A DNA stretch of 64,000 bases from Actinopolymorpha pittospori (GTDB lineage: Bacteria > Actinomycetota > Actinomycetes > Propionibacteriales > Actinopolymorphaceae), in assembly GCF_014873875.1 (NCBI RefSeq), contig NZ_JADBEM010000001.1:1240001-1304000 (forward strand). Reading direction: 5' to 3'. The translations under genes and the position numbers were made by a program. Positions 26,439 through 35,153 of the stretch are shown here, piece after piece (position 1 is the stretch's first letter; the number at the start of each line of letters is the position of its first letter). The notes beneath the pieces are model-generated. The model ran no database searches. It worked only from the letters and a program-made list of their open reading frames with translations, and was not told the origin of the DNA.

Positions 26439-26480
26439 AACAAGAAACGGGCCCACCTCTCGGCGGGCCCGTTTCTTGTT
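26439..26480 (+). terminator. Very strong terminator after the orphan DUF397 gene
   Basis: Perfect 16-bp arms AACAAGAAACGGGCCC (26439-26454) and GGGCCCGTTTCTTGTT (26465-26480) with a 10-base loop. The T-rich right arm and A-rich left arm let it work for both converging genes. Confidence 0.9.
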
Positions 26481-26503
26481 GCCCCGTGGGACTTCCGATC
26501 CGG

Positions 26504-27193
26504 TCAGGGTGCCGTGTCGTAGAGGACGGCGAACACGCCGCGGTTCTCCTCGCCGTCCGGGCCGCGCCAGCCCGCGGCGACGTGTCCCCGGGCCGTGGTC
26601 GCGCCGGGTTCGGGGGCCTCCTGCTGGCCTGGTCGGAGAAGTCGGCTCACCCGGATGGTCAGGGGTCCCGCCGGGTCGCCACCTTGCGCGGATCCAACGG
26701 CAACATCCGTGCCGTACGACCCGCTGGTGACGGCGCTCGGCCCGGCCACGCCGGAGAGGTCGGCCCCGGAGAAGGAACGGGCGACCGTGGGGTCGGGGGT
26801 GTCGGACACGCTCTGCGCCTGCGCCTCGGCGCGGCCCTGGAAGAAGGCGAGCAACTGGGCCACGAGCACCGGGTCGTGGGTCCCGTCATAGACCCACCGC
26901 TGTCCCAGGACCCCGTGCTCGGGGGTGCCGATGAGCGCCTGCTCGGCGCCGTCGAGTGGTGCTCCGCGGTAGGTGACCGGCACGTGGTAGGAGACCGGCC
27001 GGTCCCCTGATGCGTCGGTGACCACCATGAACTCGATGCCCACCTCACCCTGCGGGTCGTCGAGTCGGAAACCGCCGACCCTGGTGAGTTCGGGCTCACG
27101 CTCCGTACGGACGTACCACGGCTGCGTGGGGAGCCAGGGCGCGAGGAGTTCCATCTTGGTGGGACTCAGGGTGGTCTTGTGGATGACAGCCAT
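26504..27193 (-). CDS. Maltokinase N-terminal cap-like domain protein
   Basis: 229 residues from ATG 27193. The first 120 residues (MAVIHKTTLSPTKMELLAPWLPTQPWY, VGIEFMVVTDASGDRPVSYHVPVTYRGAPLDGAEQALIGTPEHGVLGQRWVYDGTHDPVLVAQLLAFFQG) match the stand-alone form of the cap domain found in front of maltokinase (Mak, trehalose/maltose-1-phosphate pathway). A less conserved C-terminal half follows. No kinase domain is present. Free-standing members are common in actinobacteria and uncharacterised, and a glycogen or trehalose link is only inference. It converges on the DUF397 terminator. Confidence 0.75.
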   Translation of the reverse strand: MAVIHKTTLSPTKMELLAPWLPTQPWYVRTEREPELTRVGGFRLDDPQGEVGIEFMVVTDASGDRPVSYHVPVTYRGAPLDGAEQALIGTPEHGVLGQRWVYDGTHDPVLVAQLLAFFQGRAEAQAQSVSDTPDPTVARSFSGADLSGVAGPSAVTSGSYGTDVAVGSAQGGDPAGPLTIRVSRLLRPGQQEAPEPGATTARGHVAAGWRGPDGEENRGVFAVLYDTAP

Positions 27194-27291
27194 GTCTGCT
27201 GAACATCTTCCCAATCCGTGCGCTTCCCCGATGCCACCTGATCGGGTGGCAATCTTCGGTGACCAGCCCGTGACCCCCGAGACAACCTGGG

Positions 27292-28281
27292 TTATGCGAA
27301 GTGCGGGATCACCTTGGTGGCGAAGAGTTCCAGGTGCTCCGTGAGCTCGCGTGCCGGCACCCCTGGTGGCGCGATGCGAAGGGTGAAGGTCTCCATCGGC
27401 ATCTCCGCCGTCAGCGCGGCGATCGTGTGTATCGCCTCGTCGGGCGTGAGGATCTGGATCAGTCGCAGCCTCACCAAGTCCTCCGCCGTCTCGGGGACCG
27501 GCCACATGCCGGTGCGCTCAGCATGCGCGTACCAGTAGAGGAGGCCAGGCGCGTAACGGGCGAGGGTGCGCTCCGGGTCTTCCGACACCACCAACCACGG
27601 GTGCCCGGTGCCGATGGCCCGTGCACCATCGGGGTCCTTCCCGGCGGCCGCGAGTTCGGCGCGGTAGAGGTCCCAGGTCTCCTTCTTGGCCGGCCCTGTG
27701 TAGCCATCACCCAGCCAGGCCGCACGACGTACGGCGAACCGGCTGGGGCCACCGACCCAGATCGGTGGTGTGTCCTGCACGGGCCGTGGCGTGATGCGTG
27801 CGCCATCGATTTGGAAGTGCGTGCCGTGCACGCTCATGGTCTCGCCGCGCCAGAGCCCTCGGATGATCTGTAGTGCTTCATCGGCGCGGGTCCTCTTGGT
27901 CTTCGGATCGATCCCGTAGCCGGCGAACTCCTCAGGTGCCCAGCCGAGTCCCACGCCGAGTTCGAACCGTCCGTTGGAGATGACGTCGAGTACGGCGCCG
28001 TCCTCGGCCAGCCGCACCGGATCGTAGAACGGCAGGATCGCGATGTTCGTGGCCACCCGCATGGTCTTCGTACGTGCGGCGACAGCGGTGGCGGCTACCA
28101 GCGGCGAGGGGAGGAATCCGTCGGCCGCGAAGTGGTGCTCACCGAACGCCGCGTGGGAGAAGCCCAACGACTCCGCCCACACCAGGTGGTCGATGATGTC
28201 GGCGAAGACCTCCGCCGACGGCCGGGCCTGCTCCGGCGGGTTGCGGAAGTCGGCTGAGAGTCCAAAACGCACGTCGATCAC
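27292..28281 (-). CDS. LLM-class flavin-dependent oxidoreductase
   Basis: 329 residues from GTG 28281, which overlaps the TetR stop (GTGA), so it is translated by coupling. It has the luciferase-like monooxygenase barrel: IIDHLVWAESLGFSHAAFGEHHF, RFELGVGLGWAPEEFAGYGID, PIWVGGPS. It binds reduced FMN or F420, and the substrate is unknown. It is in an operon with and downstream of the TetR gene, whose operator lies at 28905-28929; the regulator therefore probably controls this enzyme and itself. Confidence 0.9.
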   Translation of the reverse strand: MIDVRFGLSADFRNPPEQARPSAEVFADIIDHLVWAESLGFSHAAFGEHHFAADGFLPSPLVAATAVAARTKTMRVATNIAILPFYDPVRLAEDGAVLDVISNGRFELGVGLGWAPEEFAGYGIDPKTKRTRADEALQIIRGLWRGETMSVHGTHFQIDGARITPRPVQDTPPIWVGGPSRFAVRRAAWLGDGYTGPAKKETWDLYRAELAAAGKDPDGARAIGTGHPWLVVSEDPERTLARYAPGLLYWYAHAERTGMWPVPETAEDLVRLRLIQILTPDEAIHTIAALTAEMPMETFTLRIAPPGVPARELTEHLELFATKVIPHFA

Positions 28282-28892
28282 TTCCTACTGAGATCTGCGA
28301 GGGTTGCCGGGTCGCCGGGCAACGATGAACGTGCCGGCGCCTCGAGCCCGTCCAGGAACAGCTGCAGGTTGCGGTGGGTCAGGCGGCTGGTGGTCGACCA
28401 GTCCGCGCCCGCGACCGGGCGGGTGAGTTGGGCGAGCGCCATCATCAGATCGCCGAGGCTCACGTCGTCCCGCAGCCTGCTCGCCTCGTGCGCGCGGTCG
28501 ACCAGGGCCTGGAGGCCGCGCACGAGCCGTTCCTTCTCGGCGCTCAGGTCGGGGTAGTCCGCGGCTCCCGCGAGGAGCGGGCACAGAACCGCTATCCGTT
28601 CGTCGGCCGCGGCATGGACGAACTGGCAGAGCGCGACGAACGGATCATCGGCCTCGGGCTCCACCGCGTCGGCGGCACGCGTCATCACCGTGAGCACGAC
28701 CTCGTGTAGCAACGCGTCACGGTCGGCGAAATGCCGGTAGAGCGTGGCGTTCCCGACGCCCGCCCGCCGGGCGATCTCGTCCAAGGGCGCCTCGGCCCCG
28801 AGCTCCACGAACGACTCGCGGGCGGCCGCCAGGATCCTTGTCCGGTTGCGCAGCGCATCGGCCCGCAGCCGGCCGGTTGTGGTCCTCTTCAT
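28278..28892 (-). CDS. TetR-family transcriptional regulator
   Basis: 204 residues from ATG 28892, with GAGGAGG five bases upstream. HTH: NRTRILAAARESFVELGAEAPLDEIARRAGVGNATLYRHFADRDALLHEV (residues about 15-65). The ligand-binding half includes LCPLLAGAADYPDL. It is first gene of a two-gene operon with the LLM oxidoreductase (GTGA overlap). A perfect inverted repeat 13 bases upstream is the presumed autoregulatory site. Confidence 0.95.
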   Translation of the reverse strand: MKRTTTGRLRADALRNRTRILAAARESFVELGAEAPLDEIARRAGVGNATLYRHFADRDALLHEVVLTVMTRAADAVEPEADDPFVALCQFVHAAADERIAVLCPLLAGAADYPDLSAEKERLVRGLQALVDRAHEASRLRDDVSLGDLMMALAQLTRPVAGADWSTTSRLTHRNLQLFLDGLEAPARSSLPGDPATLADLSRK

Positions 28893-28904
28893 CCTGACCT
28901 CCTC

Positions 28905-28929
28905 TAACCGGGGAAATTACCCCCGGTTA
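28905..28929. promoter_or_regulatory. TetR operator
   Basis: TAACCGGGG (28905-28913), seven bases, CCCCGGTTA (28921-28929): perfect 9-bp arms just upstream of the TetR start. Confidence 0.8.
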
Positions 28930-29103
28930 TGCGAGGCGTCAAGAAACTGGAGAAGGACTCCCCGTTTAGCTCAGGGTGCGAGCGGGATGGCCTGACTGGT
29001 GGCACCGACCTCGGTCAGCGACCCGTACGTGGCCACCCGTGGGTGGATCATCGTGGCGATGACAGGACGATCGCGTGCAGGCGACGGAAGGACGACGTAC
29101 ACG

Positions 29104-29904
29104 GTGAGCGTAGACCGGGACGAGATTGCCGCGGCGTTCGACGACAGGGCACCGACGTACGCCCGCGGCGACTGACACCGCCACTATGCCGAACGCCTGG
29201 TCGAGCTGGCCGGGCTCCGGTCGGGGTGGTGCGTCGTCGACGCCGGGACAGGCACCGGATTCGCGGCGGCCGCGGCAGGACGAGCAGTCGGACCCACCGG
29301 CCGCGTCGTCGGCGTGGACATCTCCCCCGACATGCTCGCGCGAGCTGCCGTGTCGATCAGTGGCTCCGAACCGGCCAATGTCCTCCTCGCGCGAGCAGAC
29401 GCCACCCAGCTCCCTCTTCCCTCCGGGTCCGTCGACGCGGTGATCTGCTCAGCGGCACTGCTGTATCTGCCGGTGCCGGCGGCGCTGGAGGAGTGGCGGA
29501 GGATCCTGCGACCGGGTGGCCTCGTCGGGTTCTCGACCATGCAGCGTGACAATCCCCCTTCGGCGGCGCTGTTTCGGCGGCTGGCGGCCTCCTACGGCTT
29601 GCCGCTCGCCGATCCGAGCGCCCCGCTCGGTTCTGCCCAGCGCTGCCGCCAGGTCTTGCGTACGCACGGGTTCGAGGTCCGGTCGATCGCCTCCGAAACG
29701 GTCCGGTTCCAGGCGGCGGACGTCGAGCAGGCCTGGGCGGTTCATGCGCGCATGTACGCCGCCGACATGAGGGCGCTGTCCCAGGCCGATCGGGCCCGCC
29801 TCGAGGCGGAGTACGTCCACGCGCTGAAGGAGGGAACCCTTGGTCCAAGCGCGTCGGTCGACACGGCGGCGGTCCTGTACGCCTTCGGCGCCCCAGGCCT
29901 CTGA
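29104..29904 (+). pseudogene. Class I SAM-dependent methyltransferase interrupted by an in-frame TGA
   Basis: From GTG 29104 the frame reads VDRDEIAAAFDDRAPTYARGD, then TGA at 29173-29175. It continues in the same frame as HRHYAERLVELAGL and CVVDAGTGTGFAA (SAM motif I), VGVDISPDML, DAVICSAALLYLP and RRILRPGGLVGFST. The family normally has Trp at the interrupted position (W-H-x-x-Y), so TGG to TGA by one substitution is the simplest reading. Full length would be 266 residues. The only later start, GTG 29314, removes motif I. UGA readthrough or error in the sequence are alternatives; I see nothing supporting selenocysteine. Confidence 0.8.
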
Positions 29905-30041
29905 TATCGGAGCTGACCAGCGCGACGGGGGCCAGAAGTCCCTTCCATGACGGGCCGATCGTCGTGTGGTCGACCAACTTTTGCCGTGCCTACTGTGGAC
30001 GTCGCGGCACGGGGGTCCGGCGTCGAAGCGAGGGGAGTGTC

Positions 30042-31559
30042 TTGGCGTACGACTACATCGTGGTGGGTGCGGGTACGGCGGGGTGCGTCCTTGCTCACCG
30101 ACTCTCCTCCGACCCCTCCCGAACGGTTCTGCTTCTGGAAGCGGGGGCCGCCGATGTCGTGGAGGGGATGGTCGAGTGGCGGGCCTGGCACAGTCTCCTC
30201 GGGAGCGACGTGGACTGGGCCGATCGCACCATCCCGCAACGGGCGGACGACCAACGCGTGCATCTCCTGTCACGCGGAAAGGCACTCGGCGGATCAAGCG
30301 CGATCAACGGGTCGATCCACATCCGCGGCCATCGGGCAAGCTACGACGAATGGGCCGAGGGCGGCGCCACCGGGTGGGACTACGACTCGCTGCTGGCTTG
30401 TTTCAAGCGGAGCGAGACCGCGCCCGGCCGGGACTACGACTATCGCGGCTCAGGTGGGCCCATGCTTGTGCGGCCGCCGGGTCGAAGCGGTGTGCTGCTG
30501 GACCACGTTCTTCGCGCCGTGCTGGACAGCGGGCATCCCTTCTCCGGCGACCTGAACGGTGCCGCACAGGAAGGCGTGGGCTGGAACGATTCGACGGCCA
30601 TCGACGGCCGACGGCAAAGTGCCGCCGACGCGTACCTGACCCCTGTTGTCGACCGCCCCAATCTGACGGTGCGCACCGGGGCGCTCGCCCGGCGGCTGAG
30701 CATCGAGAACGGCCGCTGCACGGGTGTCGAGTACACCGCGAACGGCCGCGCGGTGCGGGAGGAAGCCACCGAGGAGGTTGTGCTCACCGCAGGGGCTTTG
30801 GGCTCTCCACAGCTCCTCATGGTGTCGGGAGTGGGGCCCGCCGTCCACCTGCGTGACGTCGGCATCGACGTACGGGTCGACCTGCCGGGCGTGGGAGCGA
30901 ACCTCCACGAGCACCCCAGAGCCCCGGTGCACGTGCGAACGACCGCGTGTGTTCCCGCCCCGAACACGTTGGGGTCGACTGACCAGTTCCTGCTGCGGTT
31001 GTGCAGCGATCCCGCCAGAGTCGAGCCGGACATCGAAGTCGTGGGCCTCGACGCACCCATCCCCTCCCCGGACACCGGCGAACCGGTCACGGGGTTCTCC
31101 CTGTGGTTCGGCGTCATGAAGCCCGCCAGCAGGGGCTCGGTGCGGCTTGCCGGAAGCGACATCGACACACCGCCTGTCGTGGATCCTGGCTATCTGACCG
31201 CGCGCTCCGACCTCGACCGGATGGTCCAGAGCTTGCGTGCGGTCCGGAGGATCATCGAACAGAAGTCGTTGGCCCGCTGGGTCGAGGAGGAGATCGCCCC
31301 CGGGCCCGGCGTCGACTCCGACGAGGAATGCGCGGCCTACGTGCGCGCCTCTCTCATCCCGTTCTTCCACCAGGCCGGGACCTGCCGCATAGGCGGCGAC
31401 GCCCAGGCGGTTGTCGACCCGACGCTTCGCGTCCACGGGGTGCGGGGCCTTCGCGTGGCCGACGCCTCGGTGATGCCGACCCCCGTCTCCGCCAACAACA
31501 ACGCCACGGTCCTGGCCATCGCGGAGAAGGCCTCCGAGCTGCTCACCGAGCACGTGTAG
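30042..31559 (+). CDS. GMC-family oxidoreductase
   Basis: 505 residues from TTG 30042, chosen because AGGGGAG lies five bases upstream and the FAD fold begins at once (YDYIVVGAGTAGCVLAHRLSSDPSRTVLLLEAGAAD). Other landmarks are GKALGGSSAINGSIHIRGHRASYDEW, TAGALGSPQLLMVSGVGP, and the active-site FFHQAGTCRIGGD with catalytic His and SANNNATVLAIAEKASELL. It is an alcohol oxidase or dehydrogenase of unknown substrate, related to but clearly different from the copy at 21634. It follows the broken methyltransferase and may once have shared its transcript. Confidence 0.85.
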   Translation: MAYDYIVVGAGTAGCVLAHRLSSDPSRTVLLLEAGAADVVEGMVEWRAWHSLLGSDVDWADRTIPQRADDQRVHLLSRGKALGGSSAINGSIHIRGHRASYDEWAEGGATGWDYDSLLACFKRSETAPGRDYDYRGSGGPMLVRPPGRSGVLLDHVLRAVLDSGHPFSGDLNGAAQEGVGWNDSTAIDGRRQSAADAYLTPVVDRPNLTVRTGALARRLSIENGRCTGVEYTANGRAVREEATEEVVLTAGALGSPQLLMVSGVGPAVHLRDVGIDVRVDLPGVGANLHEHPRAPVHVRTTACVPAPNTLGSTDQFLLRLCSDPARVEPDIEVVGLDAPIPSPDTGEPVTGFSLWFGVMKPASRGSVRLAGSDIDTPPVVDPGYLTARSDLDRMVQSLRAVRRIIEQKSLARWVEEEIAPGPGVDSDEECAAYVRASLIPFFHQAGTCRIGGDAQAVVDPTLRVHGVRGLRVADASVMPTPVSANNNATVLAIAEKASELLTEHV

Positions 31560-31732
31560 CCGCGTCCGGATCCAAACACCCGGGACGGTGGCCGTGCTGG
31601 TACTAGTCTGGAACGTGCGCGAGAGGGCACCGCTGGACCGCGGAAAGGACTGAGTCCACCTCTCCACGTTCGGTTTTTGGCGTTGGGTTCTTCTCGGCTC
31701 GGACGCGGGGCGCCGGCCGGTCAGGAGAAGAC

Positions 31733-32545
31733 ATGAGCCCCCGTTCACTTCCGGCCCGCGCCAGTCTCCATCAGCTCCGCCGGCAGGCCAAGGACCTGCA
31801 CCACGCAGCGGCCACCGGAGACCCGGCGGCGCTGGCGAGGTTCGCCGCGTTCGCCAAGGCGATCTCGCTCACCTCCGCCCACCTGGTCCTGGCCCGTGAG
31901 TACGGATACAGCAGTTGGGCCAGGCTGAAGGATGAGGTCGAACACCGCCGGCGCAGCGATGTCCGCGACGGCGAGACCGCGGAACCGGCCGACCGCTCCT
32001 GGCCCACGTTCGGCATCGACCCGCCCGACGACGAACTCGGCACCGTCGTCGCCGTCGAGACCGTCGCGGCGTCCTCGCCCCGAGCCACCATCGCGATCAC
32101 CGACATCACGGTGCACAGCACCGGCTGCCTGATCAACCTCGAATGGGTACTGCACCGCACCGCCGAGAGCACGACCGAATGGCAGGGGATGTTCGAGGAA
32201 GTACTCGGCCACCCCTTCCACGACCTGCGGCCCGTGGAGACCCGGCCACCAGGCAACCAGCTCATCTTTGCCGCCGAGTTCTCCGACGGGCGCAGGGCCA
32301 CCCTCATGCAGGAGGGGACGAGCGACGGCCACAGGCCGATGATCCTTGATCGCGGCGGAGGTGTGGGGAACCGCGTCGACGATGGCGACTGCCGTGGCAG
32401 GACCACCCTCTACCTGTGGCCCGTCCCACCGCCCGGCGAACTCCGCTTCGTCGTGGAGTGGCCGACCTTCGGCGTACCCAGGACAACCACGCTCCTCGAC
32501 GCCGATGAGATTCACGCCGCGAAGGCTCGGATCAGGCGGCACTGA
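31733..32545 (+). CDS. Hypothetical protein with ankyrin-associated N-terminal helical motif
   Basis: 270 residues from ATG 31733, with AGGAGA five bases upstream. The first 70 residues (ASLHQLRRQAKDLHHAAATGDPAALARFAA, then SAHLVLAREYGYSSWARLKDEVE) form the helical lead-in often found before ankyrin repeats in bacterial proteins, but no ankyrin repeats follow. The rest is a beta-rich domain (ATIAITDITVHSTGCLINLEWVLHR, LIFAAEFSDGRRATLM, GRTTLYLWPVPPPGELRFVVEWP) that I do not recognise. It looks cytoplasmic, with no signal or membrane segment. A hairpin lies directly downstream. Confidence 0.6.
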   Translation: MSPRSLPARASLHQLRRQAKDLHHAAATGDPAALARFAAFAKAISLTSAHLVLAREYGYSSWARLKDEVEHRRRSDVRDGETAEPADRSWPTFGIDPPDDELGTVVAVETVAASSPRATIAITDITVHSTGCLINLEWVLHRTAESTTEWQGMFEEVLGHPFHDLRPVETRPPGNQLIFAAEFSDGRRATLMQEGTSDGHRPMILDRGGGVGNRVDDGDCRGRTTLYLWPVPPPGELRFVVEWPTFGVPRTTTLLDADEIHAAKARIRRH

Positions 32546-32551
32546 AAGGAC

Positions 32552-32597
32552 GCCGGCACCGGGCGTCAGACCTGAGGTCAGACAACCCGGTGCCGGC
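32552..32597. terminator. Hairpin between convergent genes
   Basis: Perfect 12-bp arms GCCGGCACCGGG (32552-32563) and CCCGGTGCCGGC (32586-32597) with a 22-base loop that itself holds a TCAGACCTGAGGTCAGA repeat. It sits between the hypothetical gene and the converging cellulase. Confidence 0.7.
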
Positions 32598-32603
32598 GCA
32601 CCT

Positions 32604-32669
32604 GGGCGATCAGTGGGCGATCAGTGGGCGATCAGTGGGCGATCAGTGCGGGATCAGTGCGGGATCAGC
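32604..32669. repeat. 11-bp tandem repeat, six units
   Basis: Four exact copies of GGGCGATCAGT (32604-32647) followed by two variants GCGGGATCAGT and GCGGGATCAGC (32648-32669). The array runs over the cellulase stop codon (32665-32667). The unit length is about one helical turn. Confidence 0.9.
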
Positions 32670-34176
32670 GCAGTCGAAGCCGCTGGTTCGGGACGACCAC
32701 CTCGGGGCTCTTGAGTACGTCGCGGTTGAGGTTCCACAGGGTCTGCCAGCCGCCGGTGACGTGGTTGGCACGGGCGATCCCGTCGAGGGTGTCACCTGGC
32801 TGGACCACGTAGGTTCCGCTGCCCGTGGGCGCGGGCTTGCCTGCCGGTCGCCCGTGTGAGTTCTTCAGCAGCGGCGCCTGGTAGCCCTTCAGCATGGACA
32901 GCTTGGCCTGGTCGACGGTCTTCCAGTCGCTCTGGACGATGCCGCCGGTGTCCTCGGAGTCGGGGTTCCACGCCCAGTAGGTGTAGGAGATCCCTTCCTC
33001 CTCGAGGAAGCTGAGCAGTTTGCGCTGCCACTTTCCCTCGACGGTGTTGGGGTCGACGGAGCGGCCGCCGAACTCACCCATCAGCACCGGGGCGGTGTTG
33101 TCCATCGCGAGGTAGGCCCACTCCTTCTTCCACAGGGCGGGCATGTTGTCGGGGAAGTTCTTCGCCTTGAACCACGTCTGCTGCCACACGCTCGGCCCGT
33201 AGTCGTGCGCGGAGTAGACGAGCTTGTCGGGCTTGGACAGCCGCACCGGGTGATCCTTCGCGCCGGTCAGGTTGCCGCCCCACCAGTAGCCGTCGCTGAT
33301 GCCCTCGACGACGATGAGCCAGTTCGGGTTCGCTGTCAGGACGGCGTTGCCTGCGCGTTCGGCGGCGAGGCGCCAGTCGTTGGCCTTGTTGCCGCTGCCC
33401 CAGGTGGCCGGGTCGTGCGGCTCGTTGTGCAGGTCGGCGCCGATGACGAGTGGGTTGTCACGGTAGTGGCGGGCCAGCATGGTCCAGTCCTGGATCCACT
33501 TGTTCTCGCTGAGGGTGGGGGTGTACCAGAGCTGACCCTGCCCCTTGGTGTCCGGCCGGTGCTGGTCCAACAACACCATCAGGCCACGGTCGGTGGCGCC
33601 CTTGACGATCTTGTCCATCAGCGCGAGACCGGACAGGCCCTGCAGGTCGGGGTTCCTGCCGTAGTCGATGCCGGAGGGTTTACTGCCCTCGGCGAAGAGC
33701 TGGTTGGTGTAGGGCAGGCGCAGGGTGTTGAAGCCGGTGGCGACCATCTGGTCGAGGATGGCCTGCCAGTTCTGGGTTCCGAGCCCGCTGGGAACGAAGT
33801 TGCCGGTCTCGAACCCGAACCAGTTCACGCCGGTGAGGGTCACCTGGTCGCCGCGGGCGTCGACCAACTGGGAGCCTTCCGCGTGCAGGGGACCCGGCGG
33901 CCCCGTGGTCTGGGCGGCGGTCTCGACCGGGTCGGGGCTCTCGGTGTGCACCGGATCCGCCGATGTCGAGGGGGTGGCGTCGGCCGTCGTGGACTGCTCC
34001 GGGTGGAGGGGGCCGGTGGATCCGGTGTCGGTGGCCGAGGCCTGGTTGGGTGCGCACGCGGCGACCAGGGCGGCGACCAGGAACGCGGACACCGTGGCAG
34101 GCGCCGAGATGCGCGCGAATCGGCGCGATCTCGGCTTTCGCTTCCATAGGCGTCGAGAACTATGTGAGGTTGACAA
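32665..34176 (-). CDS. Secreted GH5 cellulase-like lipoprotein with C-terminal LysM-like domain
   Basis: 503 residues if started at TTG 34176, which has GGAGG four bases upstream; ATG 34212 is an alternative without a ribosome site. An arginine-rich signal ends in a lipobox-like VAAC (about residue 41), then a Thr/Pro/Ser linker. The GH5 barrel covers about residues 95-410 with acid/base E252 (DLHNEPHD) and nucleophile E368 (LMGEFGG), plus VNWFGFETGNF and FNTLRLPYTN. The C-terminal 50 residues (TYVVQPGDTLDGIARANHV) are LysM-like. It likely cleaves beta-1,4-glucans at the cell surface. It converges on the repeat array at 32604. Confidence 0.85.
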   Translation of the reverse strand: MSTSHSSRRLWKRKPRSRRFARISAPATVSAFLVAALVAACAPNQASATDTGSTGPLHPEQSTTADATPSTSADPVHTESPDPVETAAQTTGPPGPLHAEGSQLVDARGDQVTLTGVNWFGFETGNFVPSGLGTQNWQAILDQMVATGFNTLRLPYTNQLFAEGSKPSGIDYGRNPDLQGLSGLALMDKIVKGATDRGLMVLLDQHRPDTKGQGQLWYTPTLSENKWIQDWTMLARHYRDNPLVIGADLHNEPHDPATWGSGNKANDWRLAAERAGNAVLTANPNWLIVVEGISDGYWWGGNLTGAKDHPVRLSKPDKLVYSAHDYGPSVWQQTWFKAKNFPDNMPALWKKEWAYLAMDNTAPVLMGEFGGRSVDPNTVEGKWQRKLLSFLEEEGISYTYWAWNPDSEDTGGIVQSDWKTVDQAKLSMLKGYQAPLLKNSHGRPAGKPAPTGSGTYVVQPGDTLDGIARANHVTGGWQTLWNLNRDVLKSPEVVVPNQRLRLR

Positions 34177-34212
34177 TGCTCCTCCATCGGAGTCTTTCGA
34201 AAGAACCCGCAT

Positions 34213-35045
34213 CGCTGGAAGGTTGGATGCGGACCGGTGAGATCTGCGACCGGCCCGGCGGTCCCGCGTCGCCCTGCCGCGTTGTCGTCGGCTGGTGCGA
34301 CGGGATGGACGCGCCCCGCGGGTTCCGCCCGGCGCCGTTACGCAATGGCGCCAGCTGATGCCTGTTCTCAGGGTGAGAAAAGGGGCGTTTCGTCCGGGAA
34401 GTGAACCAAGGTGACGGCTTCCCTGTCGCTGCGGGAGATTCCGGATTCCGCGCGGTCAACTCGCGCCGCGGATATGGCCGGCTCCGACTGCGATAAGTGA
34501 CCCCCCGACGACTTCACTGCTGGCTCCTTTGTCCTTCTCCTGGGCAGGCGCCTTTGATGCAGTGCAATTAATGCAATTGCAGGCTCGGGTGGTCGCCGTA
34601 CAGAGGGACGAAGTTTCCCTCCTACGAATGCGTCGGCGCGGCTACCTCAATTGGTCGACCCCGATCCTGCCGACGGTGACGGCGATGCGACGCTTCGCGA
34701 TCATCAGGGAACCCCGAGCCGAGTCGCGGGGCGTTGCCCACAAGGCGATCCAGGCATCGCTCCCCGCAGCACCCCTCGAGCGGTCGCCCGGGCGGGCAAC
34801 CTTCCCGGGCAACTTCTGGGCCCTTGGGGGAAGTCCCTGCAAGATCATCTGCCGGGCGATGCGTTGCCGTCTAGCGTTGATCACACCGCCAGGGCGATGG
34901 CGTCTCATTTCCACACCTATGAAGAGGTCGGGTGTCGGAGGCCGTCCACCAGCAGATGTCGCATGACTATTCGTCTGCTGCGGCAGCCCCGACCGAGCTC
35001 GCTGACACGCTCGCCACCCGGCCACACCCGAAGGAGCCATGCCAT
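34213..35045. other. Long intergenic stretch without a supported gene
   Basis: About 830 bases with lower GC than the surroundings. A 145-residue open frame at 34529-34966 has arginine-rich, shuffled-looking sequence and no ribosome site, so I do not call it. The only structure noticed is a repeat of TGCAATT at 34563 and 34572 forming the palindrome TGCAATTGCA (34572-34581). It may hold the cellulase promoter and the promoter of the acidic-peptide unit. Confidence 0.5.
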
Positions 35046-35153
35046 ATGAGTGAACCGCTTGACGGCGAATTCGACGAAGCAGAGAACGAAATCCAGGACA
35101 GCGACGACTTCAACGACCTGCCGATTCCGGAGGACCTGGAGGAGGAGGTCTGA
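35046..35153 (+). CDS. Very acidic 35-residue peptide gene upstream of a lysin
   Basis: ATG 35046 with GAAGGAG five bases upstream, a strong ribosome site. The peptide has 16 Asp/Glu in 35 residues, no Lys or Arg, and a hydrophobic patch FNDLPIPEDL near the end. Its TGA overlaps the lysin ATG (TGATG), so the two are translationally coupled. I recognise no family. Possible roles are an inhibitor or chaperone of the very basic lysin, or simply a translation leader. The tight coupling and the clean ribosome site make it a real gene rather than noise. Confidence 0.7.
   Translation: MSEPLDGEFDEAENEIQDSDDFNDLPIPEDLEEEV

Noticed and set aside
29173..29175. TGA as a selenocysteine codon in the methyltransferase
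   Set aside because: The family residue is tryptophan, methyltransferases of this type do not use selenocysteine, and no convincing SECIS-like hairpin follows.
32604..32669. Possible CRISPR-like repeat array
   Set aside because: Repeats are 11 bp and directly adjacent with no spacers; no cas genes nearby.
34529..34966. 145-codon plus-strand frame in the 830-base gap
   Set aside because: No ribosome site, no family pattern, shuffled-looking composition.
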